DNA of 64,000 nucleotides from Eucommia ulmoides (Eukaryota; Streptophyta; Magnoliopsida; Garryales; Eucommiaceae): assembly GCA_016647705.1 (NCBI GenBank), contig CM028338.1, positions 25,183,077 through 25,247,076 of the forward strand. Reading direction: 5' to 3'. The notes under the pieces were generated by a model that did no database searches, was not told the origin of the DNA, and worked only from the letters and a program-made list of their open reading frames with translations. Position numbers and translations under genes: made by a program. The stretch's first letter is position 1, and every line of letters starts with the position of its first letter. Of this stretch, positions 1 through 10,051 are shown piece by piece.

Positions 1-1539
1 GATTTTTTTTTTAAGTTGTGTTATTGTTTCCATTTTGGTCTTGCAGGATATGTTCTTCTCCATCACCAAGCGCACGCGCGCGTGTTTTGCTAAAATGGGT
101 TTTTATTAAAAAATAAATAAATAGGTTTAGAATTGTATGGGCTTTGTCCCTTGGGTCTATTTTAATATGTTAGCTAATATAAGGTGTTAGCCTAAATTAT
201 GCCTTTAATATTTAAACTAAATATGAAAAAAAAAAAAAAAAAAAATTAAAATGTTCCCTTTTAGACTGCCCATCGATTATGGATGGAATCAACAAGTTTG
301 GTCCCAGAGGGGAGTTTATTTTTTTTTTTTTTTTTTTTTTTTTAGTTTAGTTTAGGTTATCCTTGAAAATTCACATGCATGCAAAGAGGATAAAAAAAAA
401 GTAAAAAAATTAAAATGTAAAATATTTTTCTTAAAGATGTTCATTTTTTAAGTTACAAAAAAAGTGAATAAAACATTTTTCATTTTTGAAAGAAAACTTA
501 TTATGAAGAAGTTTTAGTTTAAACTTTACATAAACTCTTTTTAGAAAATATTTTTATTATGAAGAAGTAAAAAAAGCAATTTTCAAGAATCTCTATTGGG
601 AAGAATCTTGGGAAACAAGAATAATTTTTTGCAAAAAAATTTAAAAATACATTTTTTGGAGTTTCTTTTTGGAAAGTACAAGAAAAAAGTTTTGAAAAAA
701 CCTTTTTGAAAAAACTTTTGAAATTAAAATATAGTTTTAAAAAAATCTATTTATGTAGAATTTCCGGAAAGATATGGTTAAAACATTTTTGAATACCTTT
801 TTAAAAGAAGACAATTTGAAAGTGATTTTTTTTAAACGACCTTTTTTTTAATTAAATAAATTTTTGAAAAACTTCTTCTCATGAAAAACTTTAAGAAAAT
901 AAAACAACATTTTTTATTTTAAAATGATATGCACATGTTTTTGCCAATATGACCTTAACTTAAAAAAGAACCGTTTTAGAGAAGGGTCTCCCTTAATCCG
1001 TCATTTAAAATTTCGCTTGAAATCAAAAAACCTAAAAATGGGGTATATGAGACCCTCCCTTTTTCAGTCTTAGTTAAGATACATTTTTTTTTTTATATGT
1101 AGACAGAAAGTGAAGTACTGAAATATAAAGTGCAAAAAATTTAAAGCCTAGAAAGACACATAACAAGGAAAGTAAATGACTGGAGAGTAAATAATTAAAA
1201 GTAATGAAGAAAAGTAAAATGTGGAAAGGCGCAGAACGGAAAAGTAAATAATAAGTATTTAAATGTGAGAAAGTAAATAACGGAAAGTAAATGCAAAAAA
1301 TAAATCGGTTTTTAATGTTCACTTGGGAATGTCCTCTTAGGTTTTTACCACTTTTAGGTCTTACTTTAAAGTGCCAATCAAAAGAAAGCGAATTTAAGGG
1401 GGTTTAGGGTTGGACTTACCTTATTGAGGAAGGAAGTCTTTTCCCTAAAATTTTAATTTTCTTCTTCTTTCTTCTTTTCCATTCTCTTCTTTTGTTTTCT
1501 TTTCTTCTTTTGCTTTTTTTATCTCTTTAAAGTGTTTTT
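1..1539. other. AT-rich intergenic or decayed repeat, no gene
   Basis: No coding sequence is supported. The stretch is AT-rich with long homopolymers (A run near 226-245, T run near 319-342). From about 1350 the minus strand reads as an A/G-rich tract followed by a short GGTAAG-type signal, which resembles the leader of an LTR element. The same kind of sequence resumes at 8620 after the copia insertion, so this may be the far side of an older minus-strand element that was the target of that insertion. The short ORF on the minus strand near 1074-1322 is low complexity and rejected. Confidence 0.5.
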
Positions 1540-1666
1540 TGTTAAATAAGGTTTGATTATATGTGATTAAACTTCCCAAAATTAGAATATGTAATTAGGG
1601 AAATGATTTGTGTAATGGCTTGATTCAAGAGATCAATATGAAAAAATTCAAGATCCTTTTCCAATA
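1540..1666 (+). repeat. 5' LTR of the copia element
   Basis: A 127-bp repeat beginning TGTTAAATAAGG and ending near CCAATA, immediately followed by the primer-binding site. It matches the two halves of the 3' LTR at 6989-7075 and 8576-8619, with scattered substitutions. The LTR is very short for a copia element. Confidence 0.85.
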
Positions 1667-1680
1667 TGGCATCAGAGCCA
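1667..1680 (+). other. tRNA primer-binding site of the copia element
   Basis: TGGCATCAGAGCCA directly after the 5' LTR. It differs by one base from the usual plant copia site TGGTATCAGAGC, which pairs with initiator methionine tRNA. It fixes the right edge of the 5' LTR. Confidence 0.8.
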
Positions 1681-1721
1681 AGTTAAATCGATCCAATCCC
1701 CAAAAAAAAAAAAATCCTTAA

Positions 1722-2601
1722 GGTTGTGTTTAGGTAAGAGATTTCAAAATTATTTTTTTTAACAAATCTCTTGTTTGGATATTGAGTATGATAAATTTGT
1801 AAAATCCCTTAAATGCCAAATTTAGGTGAAAGGAAGGATTTAGAAATCCTTTTGAATAGGTGGAATTTGACAAATCCACTCAAGACAGGATTTGGGAAAT
1901 CAATTCATCTTCATTCGCGACGACCGCCGACGATCATCTTCAGTGCTCTTCGTCTTCTGCTTCTTTGTCTTCACCTTCGCGATTGCTTCTTTGTGATTTC
2001 TTCTTCGCGATTGCTTGTTTGTGATTTCCTTCTTCGTCGATCTCCTTCTTCGTCGACTGCGATTTGGGTGCAGGTCTTTGCCCTCATCGATCCTCTTCTT
2101 CGTCGTTCTTCGCCGTTATTCGATTATTGTTCTTCGTCGCGTCTTCACGATCTGTGCCGTTTTTCGGTCGCGTCTTCAGGCTTCTTTGTCGTTCTTCGAT
2201 CGCGATTAAGGTTCGTTCGACTCTTATTGGGGTTCGCAATTACGTTTTGATTAGGGTTCGCAACCGTGAAGAGGGTTCGCAATCGACGATTAGGGTTCGC
2301 AATCGTTCAAGCTCCGCCGCCATGAAAGCATATCTTCACCTTGGTAGTTGACGATGGAGGAGAAAGAAACAAGGGAGCTTCTCCTTCGTCGACACCTGCT
2401 TCTCTATTTCTGTTTTTCTTTTTTCTTTTTTTTTTTATGTATGTTCCCAGAATTGGGATTAAAAAAAAAAAAAAAAAAAAACAATAGTCATATTTGTGTG
2501 TGTTTGGTTTTGAGGTTTGTGTTTTATTACACGTTCAAATATTTCGGCTTAAATAGTTATCCAAATAAAGAATTTGTCAAATCCCTTATCCAAACGCAAC
2601 C
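1722..2601. mobile_element. PIF/Harbinger-like non-autonomous element (MITE-like, 880 bp)
   Basis: The left end GGTTGTGTTTAGGTAAGAG and the reverse complement of the right end GGTTGCGTTTGGATAAGGG form terminal inverted repeats of about 23 bp with three to four mismatches. Both sides are flanked by TAA (1719-1721 and 2602-2604), the three-base duplication typical of PIF/Harbinger. There is no transposase; the ORFs inside (for example 1813-2250 and 2348-2827) are C/T-rich or poly-lysine low-complexity readings. The interior carries about four copies of GGGTTCGCAA between 2228 and 2310. Confidence 0.75.
2228..2312 (+). repeat. Short interspersed GGGTTCGCAA repeats
   Basis: The word GGGTTCGCAA occurs about four times within 85 bp, two of them preceded by GATTA so that they look like TTAGGG-containing telomere repeats at first sight. 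The spacing is irregular and the unit is longer than a telomere unit. Confidence 0.6.
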
Positions 2602-2639
2602 TAAGTTTCTTCGTCCACTTAAAGATTTCGTAGCCCCAA

Positions 2640-3140
2640 GAATTAAAAAAAAAAAAAAAAAATCCAACCGCCAGTGTGAGTCGTTCTTTCGCCACCACCG
2701 TTGCTCGTTCAGATTAACCACTATCTCGGATTTCAACGCTAACCCCGCAGATTCACCGCTGCTCGTTCACATCCTTCGTCGCAACGGATGGCTCCGAAAT
2801 CCGACGGTGTATCAGAAACCGCCGTGAACGTGGTTAAGCTTTTCTGTTCGTCACTATCTAAATTTGTCCCGTTCGTGTCGTGGGAAGAACAGAGGCTCAA
2901 CCTTGGGGCCATTGCCGCGACTTTCGGGATCGAACCGTCAACTTTGAGGCTCAACGGACACTTTATAAGCAGAGGAGCCGATCTCGTAGTCTCCTTCGTC
3001 GCTTGGAAGTCTCTTCACTGCTAAGGGACTATCCGCCGGAACTTCCGATTCCGATGCTCTCGTCGTTGACGGCAAGCTTTCTATGGTCGGGACCCAAAGA
3101 GCACATGATCCAGACATGCAAAGGCCAATTTCGGTAATTG
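2640..3140 (+). pseudogene. First-exon fragment of an unrecognised plant gene, frameshifted
   Basis: From ATG at 2788 the reading MAPKSDGVSETAVNVVKLFC continues with balanced composition through a segment containing FVPFVSWEEQ and STLRLNGHFISRG. After about 3010 this frame stops, but the neighbouring frame continues with FTAKGLSAGTSDSD and KLSMVGTQRAHDPDMQ up to about 3137, where a GTAATT donor-like site follows. A one-base deletion near 3012-3018 explains the switch. It looks like a 5' UTR, exon 1 and start of intron 1 of a real host gene; I do not recognise the protein. It lies between the copia primer-binding site and the copia protease, where gag should be, so it was acquired by or inserted into the retroelement. 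Confidence 0.6.
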
Positions 3141-3330
3141 CATTTTTTTTTTCAAAGAGGTACTTTTGTGATATTGCTTTATTATTAGTATTTCGCTAAA
3201 GTAATCATCAAGTAACTTACAAAATCCACAAAACCCACGTGACCTTAAGTTTTCTATTTTACTTTATTATTATTATTATTATTATTATTATTGTATTTTT
3301 TATTTTTTTTAAAAGTAAATAAAAATATTA

Positions 3331-3745
3331 GTGAGAAAAATGTTTTCATCCACTGGAGCATTTGAACCTAGTGCCACTGTGGCTAATAATCGATCTAATT
3401 TGGGTCAACGAGATCAAGCACAACTCAACACTGATAGATCAACCACTGTTGAAAAGTCTTCATGCATATGCACTCATTACTATAAGATTAGTCATAGCAA
3501 AAGTAGTTGTTTTGAACTAGTGACTTATTCATAATGGTGGGATCCTAATCGCGCAAAGAAAAATCACCAAAAGCACTCCACTGCAGTAGTTGTAAAACCA
3601 TTTCAACATCTGTTTTGAATAATGCATGGATAATTGATTTTGGTGCAACAGATCACATGACATATGATTCTAGACATATCTCATCACTCAATCACTCCAC
3701 CTAAAAATTTGTCTCTACTACAAATGGAATTTCGATCCTAATTAT
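3331..3745 (+). pseudogene. Copia gag C-terminus and protease remnant
   Basis: The frame from 3331 ends in a degraded zinc knuckle (CTHYYKISHSKSSCF, with the second cysteine lost), then a stop, then WWDPNR, which follows the knuckle in many plant copia gags. Around 3606-3660 the protease site reads WIIDFGATDHM; active copies have D-S/T-G-A, so Ser/Thr has become Phe and the site is dead. Stops interrupt both parts. Almost all of gag upstream of the knuckle is missing. Confidence 0.75.
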
Positions 3746-3758
3746 TGGGAAATGATAT

Positions 3759-5189
3759 TTGACTCTCATAAATATATTAAATTCAGAGTCTGTCTTAATT
3801 GTTCCATCTTTAGATTATAACATTTTATCAGTTTCTCAAATAACCACTACTTTATCTTGTGTTGTCATTTTTTTGCCTGATTTTTGTGTGTTTAAGGACA
3901 TCAAAACCAGGAAAACGATTGATCGTGGTACTAGAAAAGGGAAGCTGTATTACTTGGACTTGGAATCAAAAAGTACCGAAATCCTACAACAAGCTCTGGT
4001 TGTGGATGGTTCTGAAAATAAAAAAAAAATATGGTTACGGCATCGCTGGTTTGGACATGTTTCCTTTAGATATCTTAAAAGGTTATTTCTCAATTTATTT
4101 ATAGGAGTTGATGTTTCTAGTTTTCACTGTGATACGTGTAAACTTGCAAAAATCCATCATGCTTAATTTCCATTACGATTGAATAAAAGTCTACTTCCGT
4201 TTGATTATTCATTTTAACGTCTGGGGTCCATCGAAGGTCAATACTTGGGAGGGCTACGTTGGTTTGTAACGTTTATTGATAATTATACCAGGATGACATG
4301 ATTTTACTTGATGAAGTCCAAAAGTGAAGTAAACTCGATATTCCAAAAGTTTCATAAAAGGATTCAAATTCAATATAATAGAAAGATTCAAGTTCTTTGT
4401 AGTGACAATGGTAGAGAATATCAGAGTACCGAATTTCAACATTATTTGGAAGTAGAAGGAATAATCCATCACACAACTTACTTCACCACACCTCAACAAA
4501 ACAGGGTGGCCGAGCAAAAAAATCGGCACTTATTGGCGGTTGTTTAAGCTTTGTTAATTGAAGCTCATATACTATTGTCTTATTAGGGAGAAACTTTAAC
4601 TATAGTAGCTTATTTAATCAATCGAGTACCTTCCAGCACCCTCAAATTCAAAACATCGCTCCAAACTCTAAATGATGGGATTGTGACTCCAACTATCTCA
4701 AGTTTACGTTCTCATATCTTTGGATGTGTGTTGTTTGTACATCTACATAAGCATCAACGCATCAAGTTAACTCCTTAAGTATTGAAATGTGTTTTTGTTG
4801 GGTATGCTACTCATCAAAAAGGATATCGGTGTTATCATCCTCCAACATTTTGGTTATTTATCACGATGGATGTGTTTTTCCATGAAGATACAATGTACTT
4901 CTCTCAATCTGAATTTCAGGGAGAGTATCAAAAGGAAATTCAAAGTCTATATTACGATAACCAAGATATAGGCAACTTAGAGATAACTGATATGGCATTG
5001 GATTCTAGTGGTAATGACTCACAAACTGGAGTAAATGAGAAAATTGGTGAATTAGATGTAAGTGGTATGATATTAGATCAAAATTGTGAGAAGAACCAAA
5101 CAACTGAATTGGATGTAAGTGGTATGACATTAGATCAAAATCGTGAGAAGAACCGAATAACTGAAGAGGTGGATCATCCTCTAACTTAA
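3759..5189 (+). pseudogene. Copia integrase remnant
   Basis: 3759-4166 encodes the pre-integrase region with LRHRWFGHVSFRYL and a CDTCKLAK cluster (part of the HHCC zinc domain). 4308-4547 encodes the catalytic core end: SDNGREY (second Asp of DDE) and TPQQNRVAEQKNRHL (the Glu region). 4782-5189 encodes the KCVFVGYATHQKGYRCY linker and VFFHEDTMYFS. Frames change between these blocks and stops occur at about 4164, 4546 and 5187, so it is non-functional. A 57-bp tandem duplication lies at 5049-5162. Confidence 0.82.
5049..5162 (+). repeat. 57-bp tandem duplication in copia linker region
   Basis: Two adjacent copies starting GAATTAGATGTAAGTGG and GAATTGGATGTAAGTGG (5049 and 5106) encode a repeated ELDVSGM..LDQN..KN unit of 19 residues in frame, so the duplication probably arose while the region was still translated. 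Confidence 0.8.
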
Positions 5190-5479
5190 CCAAAAATCGA
5201 GATTCATGAAAATATAGCTCCATCCCCAGTCAACATATTATACCAAATGTTTACTGAAGATATTCCTGAGCCACATAGAAATCAGTTACCACATCACCAC
5301 ACGAAAAGTATTCCTAAATCTATATATGAACCTAAACTCTCTAGTAAAATAAAATATCCTATGAGTCATAATGTGTCCAACCATCATTTGTCATAATCAA
5401 ATATGTCATTTGTGAATTAATTATTTATTGTATCTATTCCTAACAATGTGCAGGAAGTCTTATCTGATCCTAGGTAGAA

Positions 5480-6155
5480 ACTAGCTATGAACGGGGAGAT
5501 GAAATCTCTGGAAAAAAATGAGACATGAAAATAAGTTAATCCTCCACTAGAAAAGAAACCAATTGGATGTCAGTGGATTTACATCGTGAAATACAAAGCT
5601 TATGGTACAATTGAACGCTTTAAAGTCAGAATGGTAGTAAAATGATACACTCAAACCTACGGGATTGATTACACAGAAACATTTGCACCTATAGCCAAAA
5701 TCAACACAATTCGTGTTCTGATGTCTTTAGATACCAACTTGGATTGGCCTTTACAACAATTTGATGTGAAGAATATTTTTTTGCATGGTGAATTATCTGA
5801 AAAAGTCTGCATGGATCTCCCACCGGGATGTATGATACCCAAAAGACAAAGTCAAAAGGTTTGCAGACTAAAGAAATCATTGTATGGGCTGAAGCAATCT
5901 CCTAGAGCATGGTTTGAAATGTTTACAAAATCTATGATAGCCTTTAGTTATCATCAAAGCAACTCAGATCATATTATTTTCCTCAAAAGGGAGCAAGGTA
6001 AGATAATTGCACTCATTGTATATGTGGATGATATGGTAGTTACAGGAAATGATACTAATGAAAGGAAGACTTTGCAAAATTACTTGTCTAAAGAATTTGA
6101 AATGAAAGATCTAGGTCCTTTGAAATATTTTCTTGGGATTGAAGTATCCTGATCT
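5480..6155 (+). pseudogene. Copia reverse transcriptase remnant
   Basis: Recognisable RT motifs in order: KYKAYGTIERFK, YGIDYTETFAPIAK, QFDVKNIFLHGELSE, CRLKKSLYGLKQSPRAWF, the catalytic YVDDMVVTG, and MKDLGPLKYFLGIEVS. The last long open segment is 5721-6152; stops occur upstream (near 5641) and at 6151. The catalytic Asp pair is intact although the frame is not. Confidence 0.88.
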
Positions 6156-6958
6156 AACAAAGTGATAGTTATGTCTCAAAGAAAATATACAGTAGATCTA
6201 TTGCGAGAGACTGGTATGTCAGTATGTCAACCAGTTGATACACCAGTAGAAAAATGTCTAAAGTTATGTGTTAAACTCAACCAGATACCAGTTGACAAAG
6301 GAAGATACTAAAGACTTGTAGGGAGATTGTTGTACTTATCTCATACCAGACCAGATCTGATGTATGACTTAAGTATTGTTAGCCAGTTTATGCATAGTCA
6401 TGAAGAACAACATATGAATGCAGTTATTCGCATTTTGAGATACCTAAAGTTTGCTCTAGGAAAATGAGTATTATTCACTAAAAACACAGACCATCAAAGC
6501 ATAAAAGCTTATACTGATGTTGATTGGGTTGGTGATGTAGGTAATAAGCGGTCTACTTCTCGATACTTTACCTTTCTAGGAGGCAACCTTGTGAACTAGA
6601 AAAACAAGAAACAAAATGTTGTAGCTCGCTCAAGTGCAGAAGCTGAATTCAGAGGTTTGGTAAATGTGCTTTGTAAGACATTATGGTTGAGACTTCTTTT
6701 ACAGGATCTGGGTTATCTATTTAAGCAACATATTTGACTATTTTGTGATAATAAAACAGCATGTGATATTGCGCATAATCCAGTTCAACATGACCGCACA
6801 AAACACGTCGAGGTCGACAAATTTTTCATTAAGGAAAAGTTACATGGAAAGATTGTGAAACTGCTTAAGATTCGATCAGAGGATCAGCTGGTTGACATCC
6901 TTACCAAAGTAGCCTCAAATCGGTTATTCTTAAAGTTTTTAGACAAGTTGGGCATCTA
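6156..6958 (+). pseudogene. Copia RNase H remnant
   Basis: Downstream of RT: SQRKYTVDLLRETGM, GRLLYLSHTRPDLMYDLS, AYTDVDWVGD, VVARSSAEAEFRGL, CDNKTACDIAHNPVQHDRTKHVEVD and a C-terminus ending in LDKLGI followed by a stop. Scattered stops break the frame. This is the usual end of a plant copia polyprotein and lies right before the polypurine tract. Confidence 0.85.
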
Positions 6959-6975
6959 GAACATCCATACACCAA

Positions 6976-6988
6976 CTTGAGGGGGGAG
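6976..6988 (+). other. Polypurine tract of the copia element
   Basis: CTTGAGGGGGGAG immediately upstream of the 3' LTR start (TGTTAAATAAGG at 6989). It is the expected plus-strand primer site and fixes the LTR boundary. Confidence 0.8.
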
Positions 6989-7075
6989 TGTTAAATAAGG
7001 TTTGATTGTATGTGATTACACTTTCCAAAATTAGGATATGTAATTAGGGAAATTATTTGTGTAATAACTTGATTT
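6989..7075 (+). repeat. 3' LTR of copia, first part
   Basis: Matches the first 85 or so bases of the 5' LTR at 1540, then the match stops abruptly after ACTTGATT at the insertion point. The remaining part of the LTR reappears at 8576. Confidence 0.85.
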
Positions 7076-8575
7076 TAGGGATGCCTTAGTGATAAGTGTA
7101 AATTACCTATCTATTTCCAAACCGAATTTGTTAGTTTTCGAATACATTTATTATGTTTTAATATATTTTAATGTATTTTTATTCTTTTTGTAATAAAACA
7201 GGTGCGTGGGGTGAAAAAGTATGAAATCGGAGCGAAAACGATGAGATCGAACTAAAAACGGTCAAAGAACGGTGAAAAACCAAGCTTGGAGGCAAAATTG
7301 TGAAACAAACCCAACGCCACGGCGTCCAGACCACCGCCGTGGCGGTAAAGATGATGAGAAAACACTAAACTTGCTGAACTTCTATGACCGCGACGCAAGA
7401 TACACCGCCGCAGCGCAAAAGATGCAGGATGTTTTTCCTATTCCACTGCCTTCTTCACCGCTGCAGTGATCAACTAACCAACATACTCCACGGCCGTGGT
7501 GGTGGCCTCTGTGCAAAATAGATATTTTTTTTAGGATATTTTGCTTATTTATACCTCTATCTTTTCCTCTACTCTTTCTTCTTCTGGCTATAGGAGACCC
7601 TTTAGGGTTCCTATGATATCAGAGAGTGTTTTGGGGGAGCTCAAGCAAATCCAAAGAGGAAGAACATAAAGCAACAAAGGAGAAGCGATCTTGGAACGCT
7701 CTTAGTGACAAATCTTCGGATTATGGCTAGTTTCTCTAGTTTCTCTTTTTATCTCTTATCTTAGTATTATTGTTTGAGCATGTTTAGCTCGTTTTGCATT
7801 ATATAAACGGTTAGGGTCATGAGCTAAAAATGAATTGTAATAGGGATTAACGTATTATTTATGAAAATGTAGTTTTGGTTGAATTTGTGTTTCGTTTATG
7901 GTTGTTTCTTATAATTTCGATTGTGTTATCGTGTTTTCCATGATTATATGTTAGTTTAGATATATTAAGAATACGGGATTTGACACTCGGAAGAGGTAAC
8001 CCCAGATTCGGATTAGGGTTAACACAACACGACAATCTAACGATCCAGGAGGACGTTAGAAAGTGTGCAATCAATGACGTTGGGACGAGACTCACGTGAC
8101 CTAGAGTCGTTAATACGTTGAGGGGGACTTTGACGTTGACATGAAGTCACGTATTCCCCCATCTTATACTCGGAAGAGGTGGCAAGGGAGTTTACAAACC
8201 GAGATTATTGGATATGCCGAACGCCGTTAATGTTAACTAAAACGAAACCAAACGCATTTAAATAAATAACATTAATCCCTAGGCAATCTACTCCCCTAAA
8301 CAATCTCAAATTAGTAGTTATAGTATAGTTAATTAAATTAGTATTTTAGTTTAGTATTAGTATAAATTATATTCCATTTTTGTCGCCTAGATAAAGTCGG
8401 GTTATGACAATCGCGATACTCGATAGTAATCTCAACTAATCCCTGTGGATACGATACCTAACCGAAAGGTCCACTATACTAAAACTTGATCCGTACGCTT
8501 GTGGTGAAAGTGGCAGTGCATTATTTGCGGCCACCACCTAGATACAAGCTCTATATATATGCGTGTACTATTCAA
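7076..8575 (+). mobile_element. 1.5-kb insertion splitting the 3' LTR, probably a Ty3/gypsy LTR
   Basis: The insert is bounded by a near-repeat of the LTR word (TGATT before, AGATT after). Its 3' part contains ATCCCTGTGGATACGATACC and ACTTGATCCGTACGCTTGTGG (7-20 base words), a combination I associate with the U5 end of plant Athila/Tat-type gypsy LTRs. An inner TGATAAGTG start lies at 7090. No coding region is seen; the ORF at 7272-7469 covers a GC-richer leader with repeated CCGCCGTGGCGG-like words. Family assignment is tentative. Confidence 0.55.
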
Positions 8576-8619
8576 GATTCAAGAGATCAATATAAAAAAA
8601 TCAAGATCCTTTTTCAACA
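8576..8619 (+). repeat. 3' LTR of copia, second part
   Basis: GATTCAAGAGATCAATAT and the end TTTTTCAACA match the last part of the 5' LTR (about 1622-1666). Together with 6989-7075 it reconstitutes one LTR length. Confidence 0.8.
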
Positions 8620-9787
8620 CTTTTGACAGAGTTTTTGTACGGAATCTAGCAAACCCGAGAAAGTGTTTAAAGATGAGAGAGAGATTATGATCTTGTGCAT
8701 TTTGGGGGGAGCATACCCCCTATTTATACTACAGGAGGTTTGCACACTCGTGGCTGCATATACTCTCCTGATAGGATTTGATGCAGATGGATGGGGGCTA
8801 CTCTCCCTAGTTCGCAAAATTTGTTTCTTAGACCCGCTATTTATGGTTTTGCATAGTCAACTTTCAAAACCCACTAGATTAAATATTTCCTTTTATGGAA
8901 ATAATGTAGGGAAAATCAAACTTGACATCATAACTCCCGAGGAGGCATCCAATGTTCCGTCTTATTCCTAGGGGGTGTTCTTATTTCCAAGAGGAATGCT
9001 TGAAATGAAATTGGTGTTTTGGGAACCTTTTCAGGAATAAATCTGTTTTTATTTTTTTTTATTTTTCTTGAAACTGAAAATAAAATAATAAAGTTAAAAC
9101 ATCCTTCAAGTGATTGGAACGTTCAATTTCAAAAATGAATTTGACCGTCAATTTAGCGAGATTGGCAAAAACTGTAGTTTTTTAGGTCAAAATGAAAAAG
9201 TATATGCAAAAAGTTAAATTTCTTAAAATTATTGGGTGAAAAACAAAATTAGTTAGTTTAAAAGTGACATTCATTTGAAAACTACTTTCAATTTAATCAA
9301 TTTGGTTCCATGATAACTTTTATAAATATCAATTTTGGCCCGAAACTTTAATTTTCAGAGGAATTCCACCAAGTTGCCAATTTTTTTTTCTTTTTTCTTT
9401 TTAAATTTTCTTATATTTAAACATAATGCAATAATCAAGAAAATAATATAGGTTGCAAATTCATCCATTTAAATGTTGATTTAAAGTTTATCTGAATTTT
9501 CACTTTAGACCTAAAACGTTTTATATATATTTTTAATTTTTTTGCAAAAATGTGCGAACTAAAATATGGTGTCTACAATTAGGTGAATGTCAGATTTGGA
9601 TCCTTGGGACCTACAAAACAAAGCTAATAATAAGTGGTTTATTTTGGTGAACCTCCTTCGGCATGAGAACAAGTCAGTTACTCGAACGAGAATTTAAAGG
9701 AGTATAGGCTGGTAAAATTTGATTACCTCGATTGATAATGATTTGTGATTCTACAGACATGTTTGTTGAGATATTTAGGACCACAAA
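8620..9787. other. Decayed repeat DNA with a minus-strand LTR-like promoter, no gene
   Basis: No gene is supported. On the minus strand AGTATAAATAGGGGG (plus 8717-8731) looks like a strong TATA box, followed at a promoter-like distance by a CT-rich leader running toward 8640. That is the layout of a retrotransposon U3/R boundary and may belong to the same older minus-strand element as 1-1539. The remainder (about 8980-9600) is AT-rich with no recognisable content. Confidence 0.4.
8717..8731 (-). promoter_or_regulatory. TATA-box-like element of a repeat promoter (minus strand)
   Basis: Reads AGTATAAATAGGGGG on the minus strand, with a pyrimidine-rich leader downstream. Only the sequence motif supports it; expression is unknown. 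Confidence 0.4.
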
Positions 9788-10051
9788 TGTGACGACCCGA
9801 CTTCCTAGGGCCGCTACTTGGTTTCTCCCTTTTATTTTTTTTTACGGAGAAATAGAGGTAAATGATGAACCACTCTACAACCACGCTTTTGCTGCGCCAC
9901 TATGATAAATAAAATAATAATAGATATGGCCTCAACTTGCTATTACCCAAACAATAATAAATATAAACTAACTCTCAACTGATATAAATTTTTAAAATTT
10001 AATAACTCAAAATTCAACTATACCTATCCAACTTTTTTGTAACACTACAAA

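Larger units (their letters stand above)
1540..8619 (+). mobile_element. Decayed Ty1/copia LTR retrotransposon with nested insertions
   Basis: The outline is complete: 5' LTR, primer-binding site, gag/protease/integrase/RT/RNase H remnants in copia order (integrase before RT), polypurine tract and 3' LTR. Every ORF is broken by stops or frameshifts, so it cannot supply its own proteins. Flanks are TTTTT before 1540 and CTTTT after 8619, an imperfect five-base target duplication. It hosts three foreign pieces: a Harbinger-like element (1722-2601), a host exon fragment (about 2640-3140) in place of most of gag, and a 1.5-kb insertion inside the 3' LTR (about 7076-8575). The assignment to copia rests on gene order, the GKT-less RNase H end motif and the RT motif YVDDM. 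Confidence 0.88.

Noticed and set aside
2228..2312. Telomere-like TTAGGG repeats
   Set aside because: Unit is GGGTTCGCAA with irregular spacing; only two copies show TTAGGG and none is tandem.
1540..8619. Active copia retrotransposon
   Set aside because: Protease site is mutated, gag is missing and all frames carry stops.
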